From NCBI GenBank assembly GCA_030248225.1, contig JASANE010028048.1, positions 1-64,000 on the forward strand: 64,000 nt of DNA, given 5' to 3'. Below, in pieces: positions 12,695 through 24,484 of this stretch. Each line of letters opens with the position of its first letter. The first letter of the stretch is position 1. Origin of the DNA: Trileptium ribeirensis (Eukaryota > Nematoda > Enoplea > Enoplida > Thoracostomopsidae). The notes below the pieces were generated by a model. It ran no database searches. It was not told the origin of the DNA and worked only from the letters and a program-made list of their open reading frames with translations. The position numbers and the translations under genes were made by a program.

Positions 12695-12771
12695 CAGTTG
12701 TTAACCTGCACCAGTTGTAAATTAGTTTCAGCAGCTAATTCGCGCTTCTCATTTTCGGTAGGATAAGGATG
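12695..12771 (-). CDS. PREP: PREP/PKNOX-like TALE homeobox gene, homeodomain middle exon
   Basis: A 77-nt exon between TTTTTTAG and GTAAGC. It encodes HPYPTENEKRELAAETNLQL and then VQVNNW, the second helix and turn of a TALE homeodomain. HPYPT is close to the HPYPTEDEK of PREP/PKNOX and the NNW precedes the recognition helix. It begins in phase 0 and ends in phase 2, with the TG of the Trp codon completed by the next exon. Both junctions match known TALE intron positions. The substitutions ENEKRELAAETNLQLV show a divergent but intact sequence. Confidence 0.96.
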
Positions 12772-15700
12772 CTAAAAAATTGTAAAAAAACACATTACAC
12801 CAAAATATTATAAGAATAGAAAGCCTAGGTACCAAGCGAAATATAATACAAAAAAGATGGCTAAATATTTAGTACTACTGCAGCCATACAATTACACATA
12901 CTCTGAGGATTAGCCATATCGAATATTTGACCAGCATTACCAGTCCTGTTTCGACCCATTGTAACAGCCAAACATTGATTAGTGATAAGTCCTTTCTGGC
13001 AATGAGCCTTACGACCTCTCGGCAGGTGTTTTTTTTCAAAAATCTATACGGGTATTTCGGTTCGTTTTTTAAAAAATTGGGCTTTTGGAAACGTTGCTGT
13101 TCGATTGGCATTGGGAATATATATATTCTGACTGCATAACTCATAGCTTTGGGCCCAGACTGAGCAAGTACAAGAACGTTTCCCTTTATATTAGATGTCG
13201 CACCCTGTAGCTTGTTATTTTTATATCCAACTACACTCACTCGCGCTTGTTCACACCGAAATATTACAATAATAATTATAAATAATTAAATAGTTTGCTT
13301 TGGTAACAGCTGCTAATATCCTAACTAGAGAATTTGAGTGTTAATTCACATGGGGGTATTCAGCATTTCCTTAAATATAAAGTGTCAGAATATGTGAGAA
13401 GTAAGACTTGAAAACGTATGTCCAGGACTCCTATTTTAAAGTCAGAATAATTACTCGGGCACGGAATTTTCGACCAAATTTGCGCGATATTGCAGGACAA
13501 CGCTGACGCTGTAGTTTGTTACAAAATTATAAACATTCACCTGTCCTCTCCTCAATGCAGATAGTTTTGCGTTATATTAATATTTTAAGTGAGTGTTTTT
13601 GTCTTTTCTGATGCAAGCCTTCTTTGTATTTTCAATGAAAATATTATTATTTAAGGGAAGTGAGCGAACCTGTAGGCGCTTAAAGTGGCGCGTGCGCAAG
13701 CCGGGGGTGGGCTGGGATAATATTGTGCGTGGCGATATGGAGATCAAGTTTCCGATTCTGCGAAGAGTGCGGTTCATGATTGCTTCGCGTAAACTGTTTG
13801 GGGACCAAACAATAATGGTATATCCATGGAAGTGTCCTCTCCCAAACCACGAGCCGAGGCCGAACCAAATATTGGGGCATTCCCTCTCTACTAATACGTT
13901 AAGTGAAAGATATAACAACTGTCCAGGGTATATCAACATATAAACAGTTTTAGCTGATACTTTTTGGACAAAAACTAAAAACAGTTTACAAGAAGGTATG
14001 ACGCGTTACTGCATTCTTGTAGGCGGCGTGAAGAGACATGATGAATCTAGTGAAGTCAAAACCCCAAAAGTGCTGCAAAAATTAATTAATGCAGACCGAG
14101 ATGAGCGAGACCGCAGCGTATACATTTTCTGCAAAAATTTGAATTTTCTACGCTGCAAGCATGCGAATAGCTAATAAATTTGTTGAACTAACGCCCGGAT
14201 TTAATTCATATTTGCCTTTTTTAAAAATTTACGCTTCGCCAAGCAAAAACCGAAAAAGCCCCTGCTGCTCTGATTCGCGTTTTGCGTATGCTTTGAACTA
14301 CCTGTGCGCGTATTTGTACTATGCTTGAGTTTAACATCGATTAAAAATGTATGCTTGAAATATATTGGTCATGCCAGTAAAATACGGCGCTGACAAACTT
14401 AGAAGTAGACATCTTTGAGAATATTGCAGGATGAGACGCTATACGACAAATTAGGTCATCCTTTCGCCCTTTGTAAGCACGCTATATTACGAAGACAGAC
14501 TCAGCACACTGGTAATATATTTCCATATAAACACTTTGCGGCGAGATGTGCAAACTATAAAATTATAATAATGCTATAAACGAATGTAGTTGTAATAGCA
14601 ACGGACAGCAGCATAACAAACCAGGATGTAGGTATCAAGAAGGTAATGGAACCGTATAACGACTTCAACTAAATTTATTATGGGATCGATGTAGCGTATC
14701 TCATTATCGGCTGTTTGTAGACGTATCTCAGCCTACAACCATTCCATTGATTCATAACTTGATTTCAAAGCTAGGAGATCATTTATTCACAAGTGGAAGG
14801 CAAGTTCTAAATCTAAATATATTTTATTATGATTATACGTATTACTATTCTTATTTTATTTAAATTTTAATACTTCACATTTAAATTCTAATGTAGCAGC
14901 AAAAGCAGCAACATTAGTACACTATCGTCAATGGATTTGGTAAAGACATAGCTGAAATATATTTTTGCTGAGGTAAAAGTAAGTTAGTTATATAATACGG
15001 AAATTATTTCTGATCTCTTCCAGGACGAGCATGTTATTCATGTTTAAACTAGCACGAAATCATCATACTGCGTGTTTGTCTTCAAAAATAAAGTAATTTA
15101 TCTTAATTTAAGACGAACCGCGATACTTAATCATTTGCAGGTAGCGGTAAACACACACGTAGTTACAAAAAGGTTCACAGTAAATAACAAATGCAAAACA
15201 ACTGGCGACATCCCACGAAAACGTTACCTTCTATGATCCATTTCCGAATCCAATATTTTTTTGGCTAACGACGAAAAATGCAGAACAATTTTGACGCCAT
15301 ATTGTCAAAAAATCCGAATTATAATAATAACTAATTCTAAGTTTCTAATTAATAAGTTTCGCCGTGAATCCTAATTTAAAATTTTGAAAACCAATAATTG
15401 CTATGTATGTTGCTTGATGAATTTTTATTTCAGACTGGATAGGAAAGCGAAGAAGTTTGCTACGTTCATAAATTTTCAAATGCCAAATAGCACATGGATA
15501 AAATAAGCACAGTTCGTATATCATCGCTGTTTTCATCACTACGTTTGAAAGCCAGATTCGGGGCACCAAACATAAATAAATTTAATTTATAAACGGCAAC
15601 TAGACGGCTATCCTCCTGATCATACAGAATGCGAAGCGTTGTAGCTTTGGTTAAAATTGTGCGAGAAAAATCGTCGGTCGTCAGGACTACTGCTAATAAT

Positions 15701-15864
15701 ATAAATCTTGCTAAAACAAAGTATACTACCACAACAGCCACAAGCAGCTTTACTTCGCAAAAAAGTTTGAGTTAACACATTGGACAGATGATGATGACAA
15801 TGGTAAGCATTTTTATAAATTAAAATTATATTCACCCAACTGCAATAATTTCTAAGCAACTTAC
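12772..15864 (-). other. Intron within the homeobox; contents largely unidentified
   Basis: This 3.1-kb intron separates the first and second homeodomain exons. Nearly overlapping open frames on both strands at 13577-13943 cover a relatively GC-rich patch (CGCGTGCGCAAGCC near 13690), with no protein resemblance. A coding-looking frame at 15468-15700 is listed separately. The remainder is AT-rich and featureless. Confidence 0.45.
15468..15710 (-). other. Coding-looking frame of unknown origin in a PREP intron
   Basis: On the minus strand an open frame of about 75 residues follows TTTTAG/TATTAG acceptor-like strings. It has balanced codon use and a globular composition (segments TTDDFSRTILTKATTLRIL and DQEDSRLVAVYKLNLF). 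It cannot belong to the homeobox transcript at this place, because the flanking exons join perfectly without it. It could be an alternative exon, an exon of a nested gene or a transposon fossil. I do not recognise it. Confidence 0.3.
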
Positions 15865-15987
15865 AGCAATATGTTGAAAAAGCCAGGCACGAAGAATTGT
15901 TGTCGCCTGCTTCGGAAGTGATGTGCGTTTAGCGTTGGTGCTTTCGAGATCAATTAGAAAATTGCGTAAATCCCTCGCTGATTTATC
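15865..15987 (-). CDS. PREP: PREP/PKNOX-like TALE homeobox gene, first homeodomain exon
   Basis: A 123-nt exon (41 codons) between AATAG and GTAAGT, phase 0 at both ends. An in-frame TAG directly before the first codon makes this the only usable acceptor. After about 20 charged residues comes KRTSLPKQATTILRAWLFQH, the N-terminal arm and first helix of a TALE homeodomain (relatives have LPKxATxVMxSWLFQH). It joins directly to HPYPT of the next exon. Together with 12695-12771 and the start of 8091-8856 it gives a full 63-residue-class TALE homeodomain with the three-residue loop extension. Confidence 0.96.
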
Positions 15988-16259
15988 CTATTAAATTAAA
16001 GACACTAAACAAAACAAAAAATTCACTGAAACTTCTTTATACGAATGTGCCGTATCTCAAAATCAATCCTGTTACAGCACTGCATAATATTTATTCAACG
16101 TTCTATAGAAAACGCTATGAAATACCAAACAAATAAAGATTTTTCTATACCTTTAGAATGGCTTATGTAATTAGCCTAAATTCCTTAAATTTTAGCACTC
16201 AGGATCAGTACGAGGCTGTCTGTCGTATAACAACTGTAGGCCTCTTAATCAACTTCTTC

Positions 16260-16625
16260 CGGCTCTTCCAAAGAGGTCTTGGCATTTTTCACTGCCCCCA
16301 CTAGAAAACCCATGCCCCCGGATGAGGCGCTTGGCAAAATTTTGCCCCACTCCCTCGCCGGCAAAATGCCCCTGGAAAAATTACTCGCTTCCCCGGTAAA
16401 TCCCCTCCCGGCTGACATACAAAATTGAAAGAAATTCTTTTAACAAGCTAAAGTTTGATTGTGGCGGTTTTAACCTCAATAAAGTGCTTTTGCATTATTT
16501 CCGAGGCTATTTAGCAATTTTTGCTTTTTTCGCTGAAAAGTATTAAATTTTAAAGTTTTTTAGATTCCTCTCCCCGGCAAAATCCGGCGCCCTAATTCGG
16601 AACTAGGGGCCCGGTTCATGCCCAT
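16260..16625. repeat. GC-rich intronic repeat with GCAAAAT(TTT)GCC motifs
   Basis: A patch far more GC-rich than its surroundings. It contains CCCCCGGATGAGGCGC, CCGGCAAAATGCCCC and, at the other end, CCCCGGCAAAATCCGGCGCC with AACTAGGGGC. The ends look loosely inverted, suggesting a degraded non-autonomous DNA element, but no target duplication could be defined. Confidence 0.4.
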
Positions 16626-16924
16626 AGCACAATTTTCAGCGAATATAGAAACCACATATGTGCGGTTGTATTGCAAAATAAATATGACCAATTATCGAAT
16701 TAATTACAGTCATAATGATAATTAGATTTTACAAGTCTGCTAAGCAAATGGAAATTAAAACATTAAAATCAAAACTGGATGTTGTAAGTGATCATAATAT
16801 GCACCATTTAAATCGCAACGGAAAATAATTCATGTTAAAATTGCATTTAGAACTTTAAAATATTTGAATTAAAGTATTCAAGCATTAAAATGAGAACTGT
16901 AAGCAAGCATTGCATACTTCGTTA

Positions 16925-17420
16925 GATGACAGCGATTCAGTGCCATCTGCCGCACTATGTCTTCTGCTGTCGGGGCTTGGTGCATCTACGTCAGGCTTGG
17001 CCTAAAACGTATAACATAGTCAAATGGTTACAAAAACAAGTGCTCAATTTGTAGAAATAGAATTTAGTGCTATCCACCAAACTGTGCTTTATCGCACCGT
17101 GGCTTATCGCAACCACTTTAGGCTTAGCGTAAAACGTATAACAAAGTCTAACAATCACAAAAACAAATGTCGATTTCGTAGAAGCCGAATTTATCGCCAT
17201 TCGTCTCACTGTGTCTTCTCCTGTCGGGGCTTGGCGCTTCCACATTAAGCTTATTAGCATAAAAAGTATAACAAGTCCAATAATCACTAAAACAAAAGTC
17301 TGTTTCATAGAAGCAGCATTTAGTGTTACCACCGCACTGTGCCTACTCCTGACGGGGCTTGTCGCAACAAGGTCAGGTTTAGTCTAAGACTTATACCAGA
17401 CTTAAATAATCATGAAAACA
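16925..17420 (+). repeat. Tandem repeat, ~120-bp unit, about 4 copies
   Basis: Each unit contains 'ctgtcggggcttggtgca', 'ggcttggcctaaaacgtataac', 'caatcacaaaaacaaa' and a CGTAGAAG/GTAGAAAT(A) box. The units recur near 16960, 17090, 17215 and 17345 with moderate divergence. Simple open frames on both strands run through it but follow from the repeat. It lies in a PREP intron. Confidence 0.7.
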
Positions 17421-18694
17421 AATTATCTACATCGATGAAGCATAAACTTCTATATTATTAAACATGTGCGTAATATACAAATACCCAGAGTATTTGTAGA
17501 TAGTGATACTATTATATTTAACATCTTTCGTTCAAGAAATGAAATGTGGGTCCACACAGCTTCGTATATAACAATAGAAGTTGAAAAAACATTGTGTGAC
17601 AGGGTTTAATTTCTGACTATAAAAAATATCTTATTTAATGCAGTGAATATCTCAATTAAAACTCAAAATTTAACATTTTACGATTAATTTACCATTCCGA
17701 TTCCATGAAATTGCAAGTCGATTTGTGTGGAAGTTATTTGCGATAGAAACCAGATTTGTAATTTCAAGTACTGTGGGGCACGTAGTGTCTAGCAAATCCG
17801 AATTACGAACAAAAATATATCATTCGAAAACGGAATGCTGTACGAAATCATGCTATGAGTAAACACCGATTGCGAAGATTCAGTTAATCCGAAACGTGAC
17901 TATGATATGTACGGCTGCAAGTTGAAAAGTTTTGCCTGGCAATAGCTAATAGCGGATACAAAGTTTGTGCTGACAGGCCAAAAAATAAGACGATCTCTTA
18001 GTTCTATACCCCATGTAGAAATAAGTAATCAGCCGGACCGTGCACAAACTATGACCTAATTTTGAAAGCGTAAGAGCCCTGATTGCTATCATAGAGGCGC
18101 CATCTGCCAGGCATACGTTATGGCTACAACGTCTTCCTATTCATCACAAAAATATTACAAATTAAAAAAATCTAAATTCTAACACATTTCTACTGACACT
18201 TCAATAGGTTAAGACTGGACAAAGCTACTGCTCTATCAAGTTGAAAACATAAGCACGCATGACGTCATGAGAAACGATGTTTGGTGGATCCTTAGGCGGG
18301 ACATGCGCGGCAAGTGCACATCGAATGAATCAACCAACCTTTATCCAAGCTAATGTCCCCGTACCTGTAAAGGCAAAAGCTGACAGGGCCAGTTATAATC
18401 ATAATAGAGGCAATTTATTTATCATGTAGCTTTATTTTCTTCGCTCTACAATAAATAAACCATAGATGTCGATAGGTAACCTTTCACGAAATTCTACATA
18501 ATAAACAACGTAAGTACGAAACACAATTTGACATTATTACATAATTACAAATATATAAATTATTCTCTGCCTGTCCTAAGCCACGACAAACGATGACGGC
18601 CATCCGTGAAACCAACAGCAAGCAACTATATACAGATGTAAGCACAAACGGCTGAAGGCCTGCACTTTGTAATGGAATTTATTAGCAGACCCTA

Positions 18695-18790
18695 TGTCTC
18701 CGAAGCCGAAACTGTCCTGGGTCCAGCAAAATTTTTTTGGTTCAGACCCATATGTGGACCCAAAAAACCTTGCCGTGGACACTGGTTAGC
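18695..18790. repeat. ~80-bp palindromic micro-repeat (GGTCCA/AAAAAA type)
   Basis: The core TGGGTCCAGCAAAATTTTTT...GTGGACCCAAAAAACCTTG is a partial palindrome. The same sequence recurs at about 51265-51345, where it interrupts a transposase. This suggests a mobile micro-element rather than chance. Confidence 0.55.
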
Positions 18791-19412
18791 CAAATCAATG
18801 TATTCAGACTTAAGAAATACCTATATATAGACCATTCTTTATTTCCTGCACGCAAATCCTCGAAACACACGAAAAGATATAATATAGTCAAGGTAGACTC
18901 TAGATAGCAAAACCATCATATCCTGCGTACTTATTGCAACGCAAAAAACACGCAATACGTGCAGATTTGAAAAATAGATATTTCTGGAAAAGGGTCGACG
19001 AACTGTACTCGAGCCTACAGCGGTGCAGTGAGTAGTCCCACCAAAAAGCAGCAGTGTAGATCTCGATGGGGTATTGTCGAGTATTATCGAGTATTGTCTC
19101 CATTTTTACATGCGAAGCCTGTATCGCGAGATAAGAACTGTGAAACATCGCTAAACATATGGACAGATTTACCAAAAAACCCTTAAAACCTGTTTTTACC
19201 ATTTTGACAACAAAGATTGAGCCCAAGCTGTTCTCGTTCAACAAAAGGGACATCCGCGTCACTTTTGCAATCGAACAAAAAATTGTCAAAATCTGTAAAT
19301 CCGAAAATGAGTTATGAATGACAGAAACATACAAAAAGAAATTTTAACAGTTTTTCTCTTTCGCGAACTCGGTGGAAACTCGCTCGTTGCGCTCGCTTCG
19401 TTTCAATAAGTT
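18790..19412 (+). repeat. GAAACGGAGCGAGC family, copy 2 (3' part)
   Basis: It shares with the 20.05-21.1 kb copy the 'ctatatatagaccattctt' stretch, the 'aagggacatc' block, the 'gagttatgaatgacagaaac' block and the terminal GTGGAAACTCGCTCGTTGCG...CTTCGTTTCAATAAGTTACT. The 5' end is missing. Non-coding. Confidence 0.7.
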
Positions 19413-20045
19413 ACTTGCATTTAATACGAAATTCACTATAATTATATCAAACATTATACAACTGAATGATACAACAATCAGAAATTACTTCAACGGGCGA
19501 ACCAGTGTCGTCACAAGTGTCAGCTCCATTACTCGCACCTACAAAATACGGTATATTTTATAAAAACATCGGAGAAAGATTATATCTTATGAGATATAAG
19601 AGCCTTCATATAACTATACTAGGTTTTTGGACGTAAAAAAGTGGCGGAGACATGCCAAAATTATAAACAATTTCAATTAAAAAACCTAGTTATATGCTTG
19701 AAAATCTAAACGTCTGTGCGGAGTTCGAGCTAATCACAATAACACATCCGCATAATCAACATCAAACAGATTAAAGTTTTATACAACTCTAAATTTCTCC
19801 CAAAAATATTTCATTTTTTGAAACTTGTATAGATACAATTAATTATTATCAAGTTATGGTGAAAATCTTCTAGCTTTCATACTTTTCTGAGCAGCTAAGC
19901 AACCATTAGCGATATGTAAAATTCTGAAACACCATCGAATTAACCTAGTCAAGATTTCTTCATTAGACATGAAGAGGCTTTCATGAGTGCTGTTATGAAA
20001 TTGCGGTAAATAAGTCACGAAACCTATGTAGTATTGAGCAGCCAC

Positions 20046-21105
20046 AACTAGTAACTCGCAAGCGGGGATGAAACGGAGCGAGCGTGGTTTCATGAAGTGG
20101 TAAGTTTGTGAAATCACCTTGTAGCAGGCTTTGTGTTTGATGTATATGCTACGTTCAAACCTCTGTAACCCTGAACCCATTGAAAACCCTAAAACCTCGG
20201 CGACCCTAAACCAGTCGAAAACGGCTAAAAACGCATTCGTGCTAGCGTCAAAATAACCGAACCACCCTATTAAGCATACGTGAAACATATATAGACCATT
20301 CTTGATACCCTGTACGAAATACATAAACAAACTACTGAAGACATACTATATTCTGGCAATCGCTTCATGGACCCTAAATGCACCGAAAACCTTTGAAATA
20401 GCATGAAATATTCGTTTTCGACTCTAGATAACCAAACCATCGCATTCATCGTACTGAACAACCTATATACATCACTCCTGATCCCATGCAAGCAATAAGT
20501 AATCAAGCAAATGAAAAGTCATTACATTTTGGAAATCGGGTTGCTGGACCGTAAAACCCTATGAAAATGTATCATATAGTCAAGTTGGACTGCACATAGC
20601 ACAATCATCGTATTCAGTGTACTTGATAACGTTAAAGACACTCGTAGTAAAGGTAAAACACCAAACAACATGGTGAAAATTGAAAAAATTGGTATTTCTG
20701 GCAAAAGGTTGACGAGCCGTGCTCGGACCCACAGCGGCCAAGAGTGTTCCCACAAAAAATCGCGGTCAGCAAAATTGTCGCTCTCGATGAGCAGATTCAG
20801 CAGGTCGTCTCGCTTTTCGATACAAAGCTTGCGTCCCGAGATATTAGCTACCAAATTCTGGTACCCGTATGGCCACAGTTGGCGAAGAACCAAAATTTTT
20901 GCAATTCCGAAGAGTGTGTAAGAGCTGTTCACGTTCAACTAAAGGGCACATCATCATCTCTATTGATATCGAAAAACAATTATTGAAATCCATGTACCTG
21001 AAGATTAGTTATGAACGACAGAAACAGACATAAATAAACTTTCATGATTTTTCCCCTAGCCCATCAGTGAAACCTCCACTTGCTTCGCCTGTTCCATTTC
21101 AATAA
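20046..21105 (+). repeat. GAAACGGAGCGAGC family, copy 3 (near full length)
   Basis: It starts ACTAGTAACTCGCAAGCGGG then GAAACGGAGCGAGCG, and ends CTTGCTTCGCCTG...CCATTTCAAT. The ends are thus inverted repeats of each other (GAAACGGAGCGAAGC type). About 1.05 kb, with no long ORF. Related copies in the window are at 4.4, 18.8, 36.3 (inverted), 37.8 and 54.3 kb. Confidence 0.75.
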
Positions 21106-21839
21106 CAATGATCATCAGGTTAATTTCTTACAGTCCCATATCAAATTTAATTTATTTACTCAATTTATGGAAGAATACATCCATATAAAATCGTGAACTT
21201 AAACTGCAAAAATTACTAGGCTGCTATGTATCGAAAAGCACTAGAAGACTACACAATACAATTGCCCGTAGCCATTTTTTCTTCGGGGTCAAAGTTTATG
21301 ACGATAACTTTTAATATTTGCATTATTTTATATGCAAAACACATAAGGTTAGAAGCTGAGTCAGCAATAAAACACGCAAAACTGAGAAGAACGTGTCATT
21401 TCCATCAATGCTCTTCGGCGTACAAACCATATGTTCCAGTATTAACAAGATATTATCAGCCGGACGGAAGAGGACCTTAATCTGTCGCGTTAAACCCTTA
21501 AACGTGTCCGCCGACTCTCTAAATTTTGGCTCCCTAGAGATTTTTACTTACGGATTTTCCGGACAATTTTCATCTCACGTAAAGATCCTAAGGCATCCTA
21601 TAGATAGGAGCCCTTGTAATAGTATAATATGCGCCAACTAAAATAATCCATTGTGCAAATCGTAACATGGAACCTTTTGTTTCATCTTATATACAATCAG
21701 TAAACCACCCAGAATTATGGAATATACCTAATCAACGAGCCCAAAGTTAAGTTCGGCTGAATAAGATCCTACTGCTATACAGTCTGAAAAATCAGTAATT
21801 TTGGGATGAATTTAAAATTTGCATAAAATCAACTCATTA

Positions 21840-22330
21840 ATTAATTAGCGCACAGGGCCAAGTTTTACAGCTTCACCAATGTCGTATTCATGAACAGGGA
21901 CATATAAACCCCCGCGTGCAATTTTTTTTAATTTCTGAACACTGGTAAACTTTTCAAAAATTCGCTAATTAACTAATTAGCACGTTTTTAAACAGAACAT
22001 TCTTCGAATACCATTAAACACTGGATTCGTAATCAGTACGACGAAATGTAGCATACGCACCAAAATAATAGCTTCACACTAATTATTCATTGAAAAATAG
22101 GCAATTTTTGTGTGATATTGCTAAAAATACGCTAACCCGCTTAACTAATTAGTTTACTAATTAGCTAAAACAAATTTTGGCAAAAAGTATATCTCTCACC
22201 CCTGAAAGATATTAGGCCTTTCAAACAATTTTTTTAATCGGCTCAGCAGTTATCGAGGAGTTCACCGGAAGGATGAATGTTGACGAATTTTCCCCATCTG
22301 ACAAAAAAAGGTTAGCTTTGCTTCGCTCGA
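21840..22330 (+). repeat. Dispersed repeat shared with 47.2-47.7 kb
   Basis: Blocks shared in the same order with 47210-47700 include GGCCAAGTT(T/C)TA(C/A)AGCTTC, the CCCG(C/T)GTGCAATTTTTTTT run with CATTTCTGAACACT, the TTCACACTAATTATTCATTG block and AAATTTTGGCAAAAA. It is rich in AATTAGCTAATTA strings. Non-coding; family unknown. Confidence 0.65.
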
Positions 22331-22443
22331 CTTTACAACAATTAACATGAAACTACTTGGTACAAAGTGACTCACACCCCTTCATCGCGAACCCTTAACT
22401 AATGTATTGTTGATAATTCTTATAGCAATTGTATCTACGTTAC

Positions 22444-22864
22444 CGTCCCGAATGATTGTCGCTGGCGCTAAAAAGAAATAAACTTTGTGGTGGATATAGC
22501 TGCCGAGTTATACAAGGTTCCAGTTGAAATCCATCGCCACAAAACATACTCGGCAAGCAGTCATCGCTTTGAGAGCACCACAGCGTATTACTATCAAGAC
22601 ATATATCGTTGGTTGACAGTGAAAAATCGTTTGCGGCAGGCTCAAGCTTTGTGAGTACTAATTCATTGCTGCGTTTCGGTGAGCCGCTGTGTGTCGGATC
22701 GCCGCTAGTAGCACATGTAGCAGGCAGCAGAACATCGCCAGCAGGTAGATTTGTGTTATTGCCCGTATCCATATTTGAGCCAGCAGGTAGTGAATTGTCA
22801 TCATCGTCCTCTTCATAAATACTGCCAATGAGAGCTTCCGGTGCAAGTTTTACTTTTAAACAAC
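22444..22864 (-). CDS. PREP: PREP/PKNOX-like gene, linker exon after the MEIS-type domain
   Basis: The exon follows TTTTTAG and starts in phase 1 with CLKVKLAPEALIGSIYEEDD. In PKNOX proteins the last helix of the N-terminal PBX-binding domain ends RY..CLKTKMNSETLL, so the resemblance and position are right for this gene, whose homeobox exons lie downstream on the same strand. About 120 polar, low-complexity residues follow (acidic run EEDDDD, repeated LPAG, CLDSNTLWCSQSDDCL), as expected for the disordered linker. It ends at CG|GTAACG in phase 2, which does not join the 15865-15987 exon directly, so a small exon is missing. The exons for the N-terminal domain were not found upstream. Confidence 0.78.
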
Positions 22865-22984
22865 CTAAAAACCGAATAAACATATAGTTCTATGTTCTAA
22901 TGCAATCTGTGCAAAACATGCACAAATGCATACTAATACGAAGCACTGATTGTGTAGCAGATCCATGTTGGATCGTTACGAGAT

Positions 22985-24484
22985 AAGACTAACCCTGGTC
23001 ACATGCTAATGGCCAACATTTAAGAATCTGAGTTACTATATATAATTGGGACAGATTTGCGATTGAGGATTTTTGCACCCATGAAATTGCGTGTCAACTT
23101 CCGACAGCGCGAGCCCCCGTTGCCGCCTCAGTTACAACCACCATGTACATCGTAAATTCGGAATTGCAACGCCCGATAGTCTCACTATGTAACTATGTAT
23201 TTTTTGACACTTCAGTCTGCACCGTCGACATTTTCGTGATCAACATTAGTATTACTACTATTTCAGAAATAGAACATTGTTGTACACTTATTGCTGTTGT
23301 TTGTTATATGTTTATTTGTTATATTGTATTGTTGTTTATTATATGCCGTTTGCATTGCCATAAAAGCACCCATTGACATATGTGACTTGTACATTATTTA
23401 TTGTTACTTTTGTAGTACCATATCATCGTTTGCCAAAAAGGCATCTATTGATATAATCCTTATGTATCGCAGTAATACGAATGTACAGATTGTTATATAC
23501 CCAATTGTACCGTTACCCTTGTACACATATGTTTGAATTGGTAAGTTCATTGTATTGATTTTGTATACCCGATTTGTACTCTTAGTTATTGTATGTGTAG
23601 TGCTATAATAGTATATATAACCATCGTACCATATTTCTTTGTATTCTCTTAATTAATTATGGCCATAAAGGCACATATGTGAATGTAATTCTAATGTACT
23701 TTTCATGCTATTTCTGTGATTATTGCTGTATTTGGTTGTACTTTTGGTAGTCATAATTGTTGAGGTGTATATTCTGTTGAGGAGTAACCTATTCTTGATT
23801 AGATTGATTTTTAGAGAGGGATTATCGACTTTGCGCATATAACTTAGTGTTTTTATAGGTAGCAACTTTCGTGTTGGCGAGCTCTTGCCTTACCCGACCA
23901 GTGAATAAGTAGGACGGTACGACTCGCCGAACGCCCGATATGCATAGGAAAAGCGCTACCCCGCGTGGTAGGACCCCGACATTCGCCCCGATTTTAGTAG
24001 AAGGAATTGGCCGTGACGGAAACACATCACGACTGTCGTCACAAGTGAGGACCACAAAAATAAAAGCTGTCGCCCTATAGCGAACAGCAAAGTAGCACAA
24101 TTTCTAAAATCTATAAGTAAAGTTGGCTGATATTAAATTTACCAGTGTAGAAACAATGGTAAATTATAACGACACACATGTTATCAGCTACCAGCGTTCA
24201 TTTTTGCTGGCTAAGTTAGTTGATAAAACTAAAAGGAATCTTCAATTCCGAAAACTCGGAATTGAAAGTTGCGGCTCCGGCCCATAACTCCGCAACCGTT
24301 GAGAAATCGCAAATTGAGAACTCAACATTTTTTGATAGAGAATTTTATGGTCTTTATAATGAGACCGGTCCCGTGGATATCCGAGTAGGATCCACGGACT
24401 TGTTAGGAAATATCTACGTACGTACAGCCGGTAAATCACATTTAATTGAATAACTTAACAAATATATATAGAATACATCGTTGG
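22985..24484 (+). mobile_element. Large element family, copy 1, head part
   Basis: It aligns in the same orientation with 58.1-60.6 kb. It begins with a CTAATGGCCAACATTTAAG string like the minisatellite unit at 34.3 kb, then the GTCGACATTTTCGTGATCAA block, then three GGC(C)ATAAAGGCAC-type motifs (near 23357, 23437, 23660). Next come GTAGGACGGTACGACTC, GGCCGTGACGG...GTCGTCAC and GCGGCTCCGGCCCATAACTC. A perfect 11-bp-stem hairpin is at 24241-24266. No intact ORF. It is interrupted at 24485 by a hAT element and resumes after about 25612. It starts only about 120 bp from a PREP exon. Confidence 0.8.

Larger units (their letters stand above)
15988..22443 (-). other. Long intron(s) of the PREP-like gene with repeats
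   Basis: By phase at least one more small exon should lie here: the upstream linker exon ends in phase 2 and the next found exon starts in phase 0. I tested an AG...GTAAGT candidate near 21545-21600, but it has in-frame stops. Most of the interval is repeat sequence annotated separately; about 17420-18690 holds nothing I recognise. Confidence 0.5.

Noticed and set aside
13577..13943. Overlapping 116-120-codon open frames on both strands
   Set aside because: They mirror each other in a GC-richer patch, have no domain resemblance and no supporting splice sites; chance openness is likely.
21545..21600. Possible missing PREP exon ending at a good GTAAGT donor
   Set aside because: The length would fit, but every usable acceptor gives an in-frame stop in the phase required.
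22609..22818. 69-codon plus-strand open frame
   Set aside because: It is the antisense shadow of the PREP linker exon.
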